Below are positions 16,892 through 25,092 of a stretch of DNA of 64,000 bases, in pieces (the first letter of the stretch is position 1; each line of letters opens with the position of its first letter). This DNA comes from Lachnospiraceae bacterium A4 (GTDB lineage: Bacteria; Bacillota; Clostridia; Lachnospirales; Lachnospiraceae). The position numbers were made by a program, and so were the translations under genes. Under the pieces are notes generated by a model, which searched no databases, was not told where the DNA came from, and worked only from the letters and a program-made list of their open reading frames with translations. The stretch is from contig KE159560.1 of the NCBI GenBank assembly GCA_000403215.2, forward strand, positions 1-64,000, in the 5' to 3' direction.

Positions 16892-18330
16892 ATGAATATA
16901 CGAAAGAAACTACAAGCTGAGTTAAATAATATGCAGCCACCCAAAAGGAGAGAATATATTCTATTTTTTATCCTATTTTTGATTCCGTTTGCTTCTATGA
17001 TGTATGGAGATATGAAAGCATTTACACATTATGAGGTAAATTTTTGGGGAAGTATTTTTGAAGGTGGAGGCTTAAAGAATTTTTATGAATATGGTAATAA
17101 TATGCTTGCATACTACAAGGAACATAATATAGGAGGGGCTTACGAATTAATATATGATTTTCCTGTCTATATAATGCTTGGAATATGGGGAGCGCCATTG
17201 TGGTTAATTTGTAAAATCACTGGAATAGAAGAAACTTCATGTATGTGGACAATGTTATATGCCAAATCAATATATATTGTTGCGTTGATTCTAACTGCAT
17301 ATTTGATATTCTTGATCTGTAAAAATATTAAAATTTCCGAAACAAATGCTAAATGGGCATCATTTTTATTTTTAACTTCCGCATTAGTTTTTGTTGAAAT
17401 TGGAATAGTAGGACAATTAGATGTATTGGCATTTCCGTTTTTATTATTAGGAATATATTACTATCAAAAAAGAGATTATAAAAGATTTATATTGTTTTTT
17501 TCGTTCGCAGTTTCTTTTAAACTGTTCCCCTTATTTATATTTATACCATTATTATTGCTTTACGAAAAGAATGTTATTAAAATTGTTTTTAATTCATTCC
17601 TTGCACTTTTATTTACAATAGTAGTCGGAATTGGATTTCCAACTAATACAGCAGCGGCAAGTATTAAGTCGGAAATAAGAAATCATTTTCTGGAAGCATT
17701 TTTAGGAAACAAACTGCCATTATATAATGGTGTAGTTCCATTAATAATTGTTTTATTTGGATTTATTTGTGTATATTGTTATTTAACAAATGTAGAGAAT
17801 CAGGAAGATTATAATTATTATACCATTGTAATTCCTTTGATCGTAATGTTTGTGATTCTCACTTCCTTTGACAGTAATCCATATTGGTTTATATATTTAT
17901 CACCATTTCTTGCTATGCTGATGGTATACAATTCAGATAAATATAGATTATTAATTTTGTTTGAAACGATTGGTATTACGGGACTTATACTAAATCAGTT
18001 CGGCGGTAATTATTGGGTATATGAAACTGATAATGCGAGAGGCATGTTGTTAGAAAAATTATTTGGTAGTCCAGAATATTTGATATCACTAAAAGTTTTT
18101 AATAGCTATATACACATTGATTATTATTCGCCAGTTTTTTTGCTATATTTTGGGTATGTATTGTAACGATTATTTGGTTGTCAAGGCCGGGAAAGTGTAT
18201 TCAAAATGAAAGTGTGAATATTCGTAAATACGCATTATTGCGAGTATTGATTAATGCAAGTATCGCAATGATTCCAGCAGTGGTATATTTGCTTTCATTT
18301 CCATTAGGAAATTATCTTATGAATCGCTAG
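16892..18330 (+). pseudogene. Polytopic membrane glycosyltransferase (GT87/GT39-like), frameshifted near the 3' end
   Basis: The open frame from 16892 to 18166 encodes 424 residues with about ten hydrophobic segments and a long first outward loop. The motif region GQLDVLAFPFLLLGIYYYQKR followed by FKLFPLFIFIPLL resembles polyprenol-phosphate-sugar-dependent mannosyltransferases. Adding one T to the T7 run at 18135-18141 continues the frame to the TAG at 18328-18330. This adds about 55 residues with two further membrane segments (FWVCIVTIIWLS and AMIPAVVYLLSFPLG). A one-base loss in the homopolymer is therefore likely, real or a sequencing error. The gene is much more A/T-rich than its neighbours, which suggests transfer. 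The RBS GGAGGTG sits directly behind the insertion sequence. Confidence 0.75.
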
Positions 18331-18347
18331 AGCATACTTGGAATATT

Positions 18348-18384
18348 AAGAGCCTAATCCATTTTGACAAGATTAGGCTCTTTT
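18348..18384. terminator. Bidirectional terminator between convergent genes
   Basis: Perfect 12-bp arms AAGAGCCTAATC (18348-18359) and GATTAGGCTCTT (18371-18382) with an 11-base loop and flanking A and T runs. It lies between the convergent glycosyltransferase and exonuclease genes and can serve both. Confidence 0.85.
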
Positions 18385-18385
18385 A

Positions 18386-19522
18386 TTAACGAGACGCCCC
18401 CATCATTTCAAAAATATGGTGTGCATATGCATTAAAGGCTTCACGCTGCGTTTTTAATTCATCGGTCAGTTCAAAGAACAAGTCCTTGTCATCGTAATCC
18501 CTCTTGAAAAATGGCGTAAACAGGACTTCCCATTGCGGGAGATAGGTAGATATTTTGCGGGTATAACAGGTTCTTGCAGTCGCCTGTTTGCGGTAAGTCT
18601 TGTCTACAAAGGAGGCGACAGACTTGTGGATAGCAGTGTCCTCTTTTGGAAGATAATAGTATTCTTTGTAATTGGAATAGAAATATTTTAACTCGCCTTC
18701 ATAGACGGGAACACGCAGTTTGCCGTCTATACCACAGCCGTTGAAATAACAGCCATTTGCCCCGTAGGACAATTCTGTCGGCAGGGCTGTAGGAAGTTTG
18801 AGGTTCATGATAATTTCGGAACACTGTTTTTGATTGACATCCTTGTAATAGTTTGCCTGAACTCTCGTGACAGTGACTGGAAGGCGGAATAAGTCAGGAA
18901 TGGCGAGAGCGGCAGCGATTTCAAGCATTCCTTTGAGATCCTCCTCGTTATGAAGCAGGAGAAAGTGCTCTTTCTCTTCATCATGATGGAGTACATACTC
19001 ATGATATACGTCAATTAATTCGCCGCCTGTAAATTGATCTTCCCGAACAGTGGCAGTGACAAAATTTTCGATGGTTTTTTGTTTGCAGTCAGGAAGTTTT
19101 AGGAACGTCTTGTAGGGCGCAATGCGCCTGTAGATATCAATTCCCTCAAATTCGTCAAAGCGAAACGGAATATTGTACTGCTGCATCTTATTTTGAAGAT
19201 AGGGAATATCAAACTGGTTTCCATTAAAATGTATCAGATAGCGGTATGTCTTGGAAAATGTCACAAAGGCGTTCAAAACATGAATTTCATCCTCGTAATT
19301 GGTTGCAAACCACTGGATTGTGCGCCAGCACGCAGGTTTGTCGGGCGTTTCGTCGAGATAGGCACAGCCAATCATATAGAGATTCGAGCTGTGTACGTAC
19401 AGTCCGGTAGTCTCTATATCAATGAAAAGTGTTTGTCGGGGAATACACAAATTTTCGATCGGATACTTGGGGGATAAAATTCCTAGGCTTTTTTGAATGC
19501 ATTTCATAGTGGTGAACCGCAT
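18386..19522 (-). CDS. Ribonuclease H-like exonuclease domain protein (YprB family)
   Basis: This 378-residue protein has a DEDD-type exonuclease fold in its first ~200 residues. FIDIETTGL carries the first acidic pair, LIHFNGNQFDIPYLQNK matches the second motif, and HNEEDLKGMLEIA matches the region of the last acids. This pattern fits the YprB/RNase_H_2 family found in Firmicutes, whose natural substrate is not established. The C-terminal ~170 residues show no motif I recognise. It stands alone on the minus strand. An in-frame ATG five codons in (19507) is an alternative start. Confidence 0.85.
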   Translation of the reverse strand: MRFTTMKCIQKSLGILSPKYPIENLCIPRQTLFIDIETTGLYVHSSNLYMIGCAYLDETPDKPACWRTIQWFATNYEDEIHVLNAFVTFSKTYRYLIHFNGNQFDIPYLQNKMQQYNIPFRFDEFEGIDIYRRIAPYKTFLKLPDCKQKTIENFVTATVREDQFTGGELIDVYHEYVLHHDEEKEHFLLLHNEEDLKGMLEIAAALAIPDLFRLPVTVTRVQANYYKDVNQKQCSEIIMNLKLPTALPTELSYGANGCYFNGCGIDGKLRVPVYEGELKYFYSNYKEYYYLPKEDTAIHKSVASFVDKTYRKQATARTCYTRKISTYLPQWEVLFTPFFKRDYDDKDLFFELTDELKTQREAFNAYAHHIFEMMGASR

Positions 19523-19653
19523 AATCCTTTCTGAATGCCAATAACTGCAAATTTTCTATAAATATAACTTATCACATGTACTATCTGATGTCAAATATCT
19601 ATCCAGCCCAAAATATTTTTGTATCATTGTTGCAAAAGAAGCAAATCAAGATG

Positions 19654-19679
19654 CTAGAGCGCGCAGAAACATGCTCTAG
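19654..19679. promoter_or_regulatory. Inverted repeat upstream of the rnf promoter
   Basis: CTAGAGC (19654-19660) and GCTCTAG (19673-19679) form a perfect 7-bp dyad with a 12-base spacer, about 50 bases upstream of the rnf -35 box. It could be an operator; nothing identifies the binding protein. The rest of 19523-19729 is A/T-rich without other signals that I see. Confidence 0.3.
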
Positions 19680-19729
19680 GAATAATGCAATAAAATAATA
19701 CAAAAAATATTATATTTTCGTAAAAATAA

Positions 19730-19758
19730 GTGAAATTATGATAAAAAGATAGTATAAT
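19730..19758 (+). promoter_or_regulatory. Putative sigma-A promoter of the rnf operon
   Basis: GTGAAA (19730-19735) as a weak -35 box and a consensus TATAAT (19753-19758) are separated by exactly 17 bases, 55 bases upstream of rnfC. Confidence 0.65.
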
Positions 19759-19812
19759 ATATCTAGCGTGTTTGATGTTTTCATCAAAATAAAAAGGAAA
19801 GAAGGAGCGGAA

Positions 19813-21126
19813 ATGGCAAAACTAACATTTCGAGGCGGCGTACATCCCTATGAAGGCAAAGAACTGTCAAAGGATAAGCCCATGAAAACCATTGTGCCGA
19901 AAGGCGAAATGGTGTATCCACTCAGTCAGCATATTGGCGCGCTGGCAGTGCCGGTGGTGAAAAAGGGGGACAAAGTACTCGCTGGTCAAAAAATTGCGGA
20001 GGCGGGAGGATTTGTCTCGGCACCGATCTACGCGACGGTGTCTGGTACAGTCAAAACCATAGAGCCCAGACGTGTTGTTACGGGCGATCTGGTCAATTCT
20101 ATTATCATTGATAATGACGGACTCTTGGAGGAAGTCGAGTACACTGCACATGATCCTGAAAAACTAAACAAAAAGGAAATTCTGGAGTTGATCAAGGAGG
20201 CAGGTGTGGTAGGTATGGGCGGCGCAGGCTTCCCGACCCATGTGAAGCTGTCTCCCAAAGAGCCGGAAAAAATAGAGTATGTGATAGCAAACTGTGCGGA
20301 GTGCGAACCATATCTGACGTCGGATTACCGCAGAATGCTGGAGGAGCCGCAGAAGCTGATCGACGGACTGAAGATCATTCTTCGGTTATTTGACCATGCA
20401 CAGGGGATTCTGGCAGTGGAGGACAATAAACCAGACTGTATAGAACTTCTGACACGGCTGACAGAACAGGAGAGTAAAATAACAGTAAAGGCGTTGAAAA
20501 CAAAATATCCGCAGGGGGCGGAGCGTCAGTTGATTTATGCTGCGACAGGCAGGGAGATCAATTCTTCGATGCTTCCGGCAGATGCAGGCTGTGTTGTTGA
20601 CAATGTCGATACGATTGTGGCGGTTTATCACGCGGTTGCGGAGGGAAAGCCGCTGATGAACAGGATTGTCACTGTAACAGGTGATGCTGTCAATGATCCG
20701 CGGAACTTCTATGTACGGATTGGCATGAATTATCATGATTTGATCGAGGAGGCAGGCGGTTTTAAGACCGAGCCGGAAAAGGTGGTTTCAGGCGGTCCGA
20801 TGATGGGATTTGCACTGTTTGATTTGAATGTGCCGACGACAAAGACGGCTTCTGCACTTTTATGCTTGACAAAGGATGAAGTGTCTGCGATGGCACCGAG
20901 TCCCTGTATCAATTGTGGGCGCTGTGTAGATGCCTGTCCGGGAAGAATCGTTCCACGAAAGCTTGCTGTTCTTGCACAGCATGGGGATGAGGAAGCCTTT
21001 GTCGCAAATGACGGGATGGAGTGCTGCGAGTGCGGCTGCTGTAGTTTTGTCTGTCCAGCAAAACGCCAGCTTACCCAGTCGATCAAATCCATGCGGAAAA
21101 CGATTCTCGGAAAGAGGAAGAAATAG
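19813..21126 (+). CDS. rnfC: Rnf complex subunit C
   Basis: RnfC is the peripheral subunit of the ferredoxin:NAD+ oxidoreductase that contacts NAD(H). The 437-residue protein has the glycine-rich flavin/NADH-binding region GVVGMGGAGFPTHVKL and the conserved ANCAECEPYLTSD. Two 4Fe-4S motifs near the C-terminus are CINCGRCVDACP and the cysteine-rich CCECGCCSFVCP. A short biotin/lipoyl-like domain lies near residues 40-90. The ATG at 19813 follows AAGGAGCGG; an in-frame ATG 15 codons upstream has no RBS. First gene of an rnfCDGEAB operon, the order usual for Clostridia. Confidence 0.97.
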   Translation: MAKLTFRGGVHPYEGKELSKDKPMKTIVPKGEMVYPLSQHIGALAVPVVKKGDKVLAGQKIAEAGGFVSAPIYATVSGTVKTIEPRRVVTGDLVNSIIIDNDGLLEEVEYTAHDPEKLNKKEILELIKEAGVVGMGGAGFPTHVKLSPKEPEKIEYVIANCAECEPYLTSDYRRMLEEPQKLIDGLKIILRLFDHAQGILAVEDNKPDCIELLTRLTEQESKITVKALKTKYPQGAERQLIYAATGREINSSMLPADAGCVVDNVDTIVAVYHAVAEGKPLMNRIVTVTGDAVNDPRNFYVRIGMNYHDLIEEAGGFKTEPEKVVSGGPMMGFALFDLNVPTTKTASALLCLTKDEVSAMAPSPCINCGRCVDACPGRIVPRKLAVLAQHGDEEAFVANDGMECCECGCCSFVCPAKRQLTQSIKSMRKTILGKRKK

Positions 21127-21138
21127 GGAGGGACGGAC

Positions 21139-22083
21139 GTGGAAAAAATGTTTAAGGTATCATCAAACCCACATATACGCTCGAAGGACACAACGTCGCG
21201 CATCATGCAGTACGTGGCGCTTGCGCTGCTTCCGGCGACGATATTTGGGATATTTAATTTCGGTATGCACGCGATGTTTTTGGTGATGATCACTGTGTCG
21301 GCAACGGTGCTGTCCGAGTACATATATGACAGATGTATGAAGAAGGAAATCTCAATCGGGGATTTTTCAGCGGTGGTCACAGGGTTGCTGCTGGCATTGA
21401 ATCTACCGCCGGAAGCACCCTTGTGGGTCGGTGTGATCGGCGGAGTGTTTGCGATTATTGTCGTAAAGATGCTCTTTGGCGGTCTGGGACAGAATTTTAT
21501 GAATCCTGCGCTTGGCGCCAGATGTTTTCTGATTATATCATTTACGTCTATCATGACGAATTTTGATTGTGATGCTTATACGGGCGCAACGCCGCTTGCG
21601 GCAATCAAGGCAGGTGAGGACGCACCAGAGCTGATTGACATGATCATTGGCCGCACAGCCGGAACAATTGGCGAGACAAGCATGATCGCGCTTTTGATCG
21701 GTGCAGCGTTTTTGCTGGTGATGAAGGTGATCGACTTGCGCGTGCCGGGGGCCTATATTCTTAGTTTTGTTGTGTTTATTGTGCTCTTTAGCGGGCATGG
21801 GCTGGAGCTTGACTATATTGTGGCGCAGCTTGCAGGCGGCGGTCTGATGCTGGGCGCATTTTTCATGGCGACAGATTATGTCACAAGACCAATCACGAAA
21901 AACGGACAGTATGTGTTCGGCATTTTTTTGGGGATTATGACAGGTATTTTCAGAATTTTTGGACCGTCAGCGGAGGGTGTCTCCTATGCGATTATCTTAG
22001 GAAATCTGCTGGTGCCGTTGATCGAGAAAGTGACAAAGCCTACTGCCTTTGGTAAAAAGAAAACAAAAAAGGAGGCTGCGTAG
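21139..22083 (+). CDS. rnfD: Rnf complex subunit D
   Basis: This 314-residue polytopic membrane protein of the NqrB/RnfD family begins at a GTG 6 bases behind GGGAGGG. It has about nine membrane segments. YTGATPLAA (near residue 150) carries the threonine that in RnfD proteins receives covalent FMN, and FMATDYVTRP is also conserved. It forms part of the electron and ion path across the membrane. It lies 12 bases after rnfC and ends 1 base before the rnfG start codon. ApbE (1468-2565) is the expected flavin transferase. Confidence 0.96.
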   Translation: MEKMFKVSSNPHIRSKDTTSRIMQYVALALLPATIFGIFNFGMHAMFLVMITVSATVLSEYIYDRCMKKEISIGDFSAVVTGLLLALNLPPEAPLWVGVIGGVFAIIVVKMLFGGLGQNFMNPALGARCFLIISFTSIMTNFDCDAYTGATPLAAIKAGEDAPELIDMIIGRTAGTIGETSMIALLIGAAFLLVMKVIDLRVPGAYILSFVVFIVLFSGHGLELDYIVAQLAGGGLMLGAFFMATDYVTRPITKNGQYVFGIFLGIMTGIFRIFGPSAEGVSYAIILGNLLVPLIEKVTKPTAFGKKKTKKEAA

Positions 22084-22084
22084 T

Positions 22085-22711
22085 ATGGATAACGAAAGGA
22101 AATCAATGATCAAAGATGCGCTCATTCTCTTTGTGATTACGCTTGCGGCAGGGCTATTGCTGGGATTTGTGTACGATGTCACGAAGGCGCCTATCGCAGA
22201 GCAGAAAGCAAAGGCAAAGGCGGCGGCGTGCAAGGAGGTTTTTGCAGAGGCGGAAGTCTTTGAGGCTTTGGCGGCAGAGGATGGTCCTACGGCGTATTTT
22301 ATGAGCGGGAGTGACCTTAATATGGATATTAATGAGGTGATGCAGGCGCTTGATGGTTCCGGGCAGTTGTTAGGTTATGTGATTACGGTGACAGACCATG
22401 AGGGTTACGGTGGTGATATCCAGTTTTCTATGGGCGTGACGCTCGACGGCACACTCAACGGCATCTCGCTGTTAAGTATCTCGGAGACAGCGGGACTCGG
22501 CATGAAAGCGGGTGATGTGCTGGTGCCGCAGTTTGAGAACAAGCAGGTGGAAAGCTTTACATACACGAAATCCGGCGCGGCAAATGACAGTGAGATTGAC
22601 GTGATCAGCGGCGCGACGATCACCACCAACGCGATCGTAAACGGCGTGAATGGCGGTTTGATGTTCTTTCATACAGTATTATCAGAAGCGGGAGGTGGCA
22701 TAGATGAGTGA
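22085..22711 (+). CDS. rnfG: Rnf complex subunit G
   Basis: This 208-residue protein has one N-terminal membrane anchor (ALILFVITLAAGLLLGFVYD) and an outward FMN-binding domain. The flavinylation site is DVISGATITTNAI, where the threonine after SGAT is the covalent FMN attachment point by family knowledge. GYGGDIQFSMGV and ISETAGLGMKA are other conserved RnfG motifs. The ATG at 22085 follows AAAGGAGG. It overlaps rnfE by 8 bases. Confidence 0.96.
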   Translation: MDNERKSMIKDALILFVITLAAGLLLGFVYDVTKAPIAEQKAKAKAAACKEVFAEAEVFEALAAEDGPTAYFMSGSDLNMDINEVMQALDGSGQLLGYVITVTDHEGYGGDIQFSMGVTLDGTLNGISLLSISETAGLGMKAGDVLVPQFENKQVESFTYTKSGAANDSEIDVISGATITTNAIVNGVNGGLMFFHTVLSEAGGGIDE

Positions 22712-23519
22712 CATCAACAACGAAGCAAGGCAAGGCTCTATGGAAATCTTTTTCAATGGGCTTGTGAAAGAAAACCCTACCTTTGTGCTGGCGCTTGGCA
22801 TGTGTCCCACATTGGCGGTGACAACATCGGCTGTCAATGGTCTTGGCATGGGCTTGACGACGACAGCAGTGTTGGTGCTGAGCAATGCCATTATTTCACT
22901 GCTGAGACACATTATACCAAACAGGGTGAGAATCCCTGCATTTATCGTCATCGTGGCTTCCTTTGTGACGATGGTGGAATTATTGTTAGAGGGGTTCATT
23001 CCCAGTCTCTATTCGGCGCTTGGATTATATATTCCACTGATTGTTGTAAACTGTATCATCTTGGGGCGGGCAGAGTCCTTTGCCTCCAAGAACCCTGTGA
23101 TTCCGTCCATATTTGACGGTCTTGGCATGGGGCTTGGGTTTACGGTGGCACTCACGGCAATCGGTGCTGTGAGAGAGCTTTTGGGTGCTGGTGAGTTCTT
23201 TGGCATACCAGTGATCAATAAGGTACTTGGCGGCATTTCGTCCGTATTCGGATTGGCAGAGCCGATCGAGTATGTACCAATCAGTATTTTTGTGCTTGCA
23301 CCCGGCGCGTTTTTCGTGCTGGCGGCACTGACGGCTTTGCAGAACCGCGTCAAGAGAAAGATGCAGGAAAAAGGACAGAATGTGGACAAAATTCAGTCAG
23401 GTTGCAGCTCTGACTGTGCAAGCTGTTCTGACAGTGGTTGTGCGCACCGGTTTGTCGATGTGGACGGCGCGCCCGGGTCTGTTGCGGACGCAAAAGCAAA
23501 TCAGAAGAGGGAGGGATAA
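22704..23519 (+). CDS. rnfE: Rnf complex subunit E with cysteine-rich C-terminal tail
   Basis: This 271-residue membrane protein of the RnfE/NqrD family has six membrane segments and the conserved NPTFVLALGMCPTLAVTTSA and LGLYIPLIVVNCIILGRAE regions. RnfE and RnfA hold the membrane-embedded Fe-S cluster of the complex. The core family protein ends near residue 215. Here about 50 more residues follow, containing CSSDCASCSDSGC, a compact cluster of four cysteines and a following His. Such a tail could bind metal. Its presence is read directly; its function is unknown. Confidence 0.95.
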   Translation: MSDINNEARQGSMEIFFNGLVKENPTFVLALGMCPTLAVTTSAVNGLGMGLTTTAVLVLSNAIISLLRHIIPNRVRIPAFIVIVASFVTMVELLLEGFIPSLYSALGLYIPLIVVNCIILGRAESFASKNPVIPSIFDGLGMGLGFTVALTAIGAVRELLGAGEFFGIPVINKVLGGISSVFGLAEPIEYVPISIFVLAPGAFFVLAALTALQNRVKRKMQEKGQNVDKIQSGCSSDCASCSDSGCAHRFVDVDGAPGSVADAKANQKREG

Positions 23520-23522
23520 GAA

Positions 23523-24110
23523 ATGCTGGATGTGGTTAAGGATTTGTTAATATTGATGATCAGCTCCTCGCTGGTGAGCAATGTCGTGCTCAGTCAGTTT
23601 TTGGGACTTTGCCCTTTCCTCGGCGTATCCAAGAAGGTAGATACCGCAGTTGGCATGGGAGGCGCCGTAATCTTTGTCATCACGATTGCTTCTGGTGTGG
23701 CGGCTGTAATCTATCAATGCATCTTGGTGCCTTTTGATATCAAGTATTTGCAGACCATTGTCTTTATCTTGGTTATCGCGGCGTTAGTTCAGTTCGTAGA
23801 GATGTTTTTGAAAAAGTATGTGCCCAGTCTGTATCAGGCGCTTGGTGTATATCTTCCATTGATTACGACAAACTGTGCGGTGCTGGGTATCGCGCTGACA
23901 AATGTACAGAAAAATTATGGAATTGGCTTTAGCATCGCAAGCGGGTTATTTACCGCAGTTGGATTTTTGATTGCGATTGTGATTCTGGCTGGAATCCGTG
24001 AAAAAATGGAGTACAATGACATACCAGAGTCCTTCAAGGGAATGCCGATCGTGCTGATCACGGCGGGATTGATGGCAATAGCCTTCTGTGGATTCTCGGG
24101 ATTGCTGTAG
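23523..24110 (+). CDS. rnfA: Rnf complex subunit A
   Basis: This 195-residue membrane protein of the RnfA/NqrE family has six membrane segments and the conserved SQFLGLCPFLGVSKK and YLPLITTNCAVLG motifs, each with a cysteine expected to ligate the membrane Fe-S cluster shared with RnfE. It begins 3 bases after rnfE. The length is normal. Confidence 0.96.
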   Translation: MLDVVKDLLILMISSSLVSNVVLSQFLGLCPFLGVSKKVDTAVGMGGAVIFVITIASGVAAVIYQCILVPFDIKYLQTIVFILVIAALVQFVEMFLKKYVPSLYQALGVYLPLITTNCAVLGIALTNVQKNYGIGFSIASGLFTAVGFLIAIVILAGIREKMEYNDIPESFKGMPIVLITAGLMAIAFCGFSGLL

Positions 24111-24128
24111 TGAGGAAAGGAGTAGCAT

Positions 24129-24920
24129 ATGAATATATCGGCAATAGTGACTGCCGTGGTCGTTGTGGGCGGTGTAGGTTTATTTCTGGGCATTTTCCTC
24201 GGCATTGCAAGTATTGTATTTAAAGTGGCTGTGGACGAGAAGGAGGAGGCTGTGCTGGGCGTTCTTCCCGGAAATAATTGCGGCGGCTGTGGGTATCCCG
24301 GCTGCTCAGGTCTGGCGGCAGCGATCGCAAAGGGTGAGGCGCCAGTCAATGCCTGTCCGGTTGGCGGCGAGCCAGTCGGCAAAAAGATTGCCGCCATCAT
24401 GGGCGTTGAGGCGGGAGAGTCTGTCAGAATGACAGCGTTTGTGAAATGTGCAGGGGACTGTGACAAGACGACAAAAATCTATGAGTACTCAGGCGTTGAG
24501 GACTGTGGAATGGTTCGTTATGTGCCAGATGGCGGTGCAAAATCCTGCAATTATGGGTGTCTGGGATATGGCAATTGTGTGAGTGCCTGTCCGTTTGATG
24601 CGATTCACATTGTAAACGGTATCGCAAAGGTTGACAAGGAGAAGTGCAAGGCGTGCGGCAAGTGTGTAGCTGCGTGTCCCAAACAGCTTATAGAGCTGAT
24701 TCCCTATGATGCAAAAGCGGTTGTGGCGTGCAGCTCTAAAGACAAGGGGCCTGTCACCATGAAAGCATGCCAGACAGGGTGTATCGGGTGTAGTCTCTGT
24801 GTGAAGGTGTGTCCGTCAGAGGCAGTGACTGTGACAGATTTCCATGCACACATTGACCAGAGCAAGTGCACTGGCTGCGGGGCGTGCAAGGAGAAATGCC
24901 CGAAAAAGGCGATTGTGTAA
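24129..24920 (+). CDS. rnfB: Rnf complex subunit B (ferredoxin-type, multi Fe-S)
   Basis: This 263-residue protein has an N-terminal membrane anchor and an Fe-S motif NNCGGCGYPGCSG. Four ferredoxin-type 4Fe-4S motifs follow (NCVSACPFDAI, CKACGKCVAACP, CIGCSLCVKVCP, CTGCGACKEKCP). RnfB accepts electrons from reduced ferredoxin. The extra clusters relative to the gammaproteobacterial protein are usual for clostridial RnfB. It closes the operon and is followed by a terminator. Confidence 0.96.
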   Translation: MNISAIVTAVVVVGGVGLFLGIFLGIASIVFKVAVDEKEEAVLGVLPGNNCGGCGYPGCSGLAAAIAKGEAPVNACPVGGEPVGKKIAAIMGVEAGESVRMTAFVKCAGDCDKTTKIYEYSGVEDCGMVRYVPDGGAKSCNYGCLGYGNCVSACPFDAIHIVNGIAKVDKEKCKACGKCVAACPKQLIELIPYDAKAVVACSSKDKGPVTMKACQTGCIGCSLCVKVCPSEAVTVTDFHAHIDQSKCTGCGACKEKCPKKAIV

Positions 24921-24942
24921 AGATTGTGTAAAGAAATGAAAG

Positions 24943-24990
24943 ACCTTACTGATATTCGTTGAGATGTGCGGGGTGTCGGTAAGGTTTTTT
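24943..24990 (+). terminator. Terminator of the rnf operon
   Basis: Arms 24943-24955 (ACCTTACTGATAT) and 24973-24985 (GTGTCGGTAAGGT) form a 13-bp stem with G-U pairs, followed by TTTTT. Confidence 0.8.
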
Positions 24991-25092
24991 AGATTGCAAC
25001 TGGAAGGTGCCAAAAAGCACTTTCATGTTGGTGGTAAATAGTATTGTTATTTTGTATAATACAAATATATTTTGATTGGGGGTGAGAACGAA

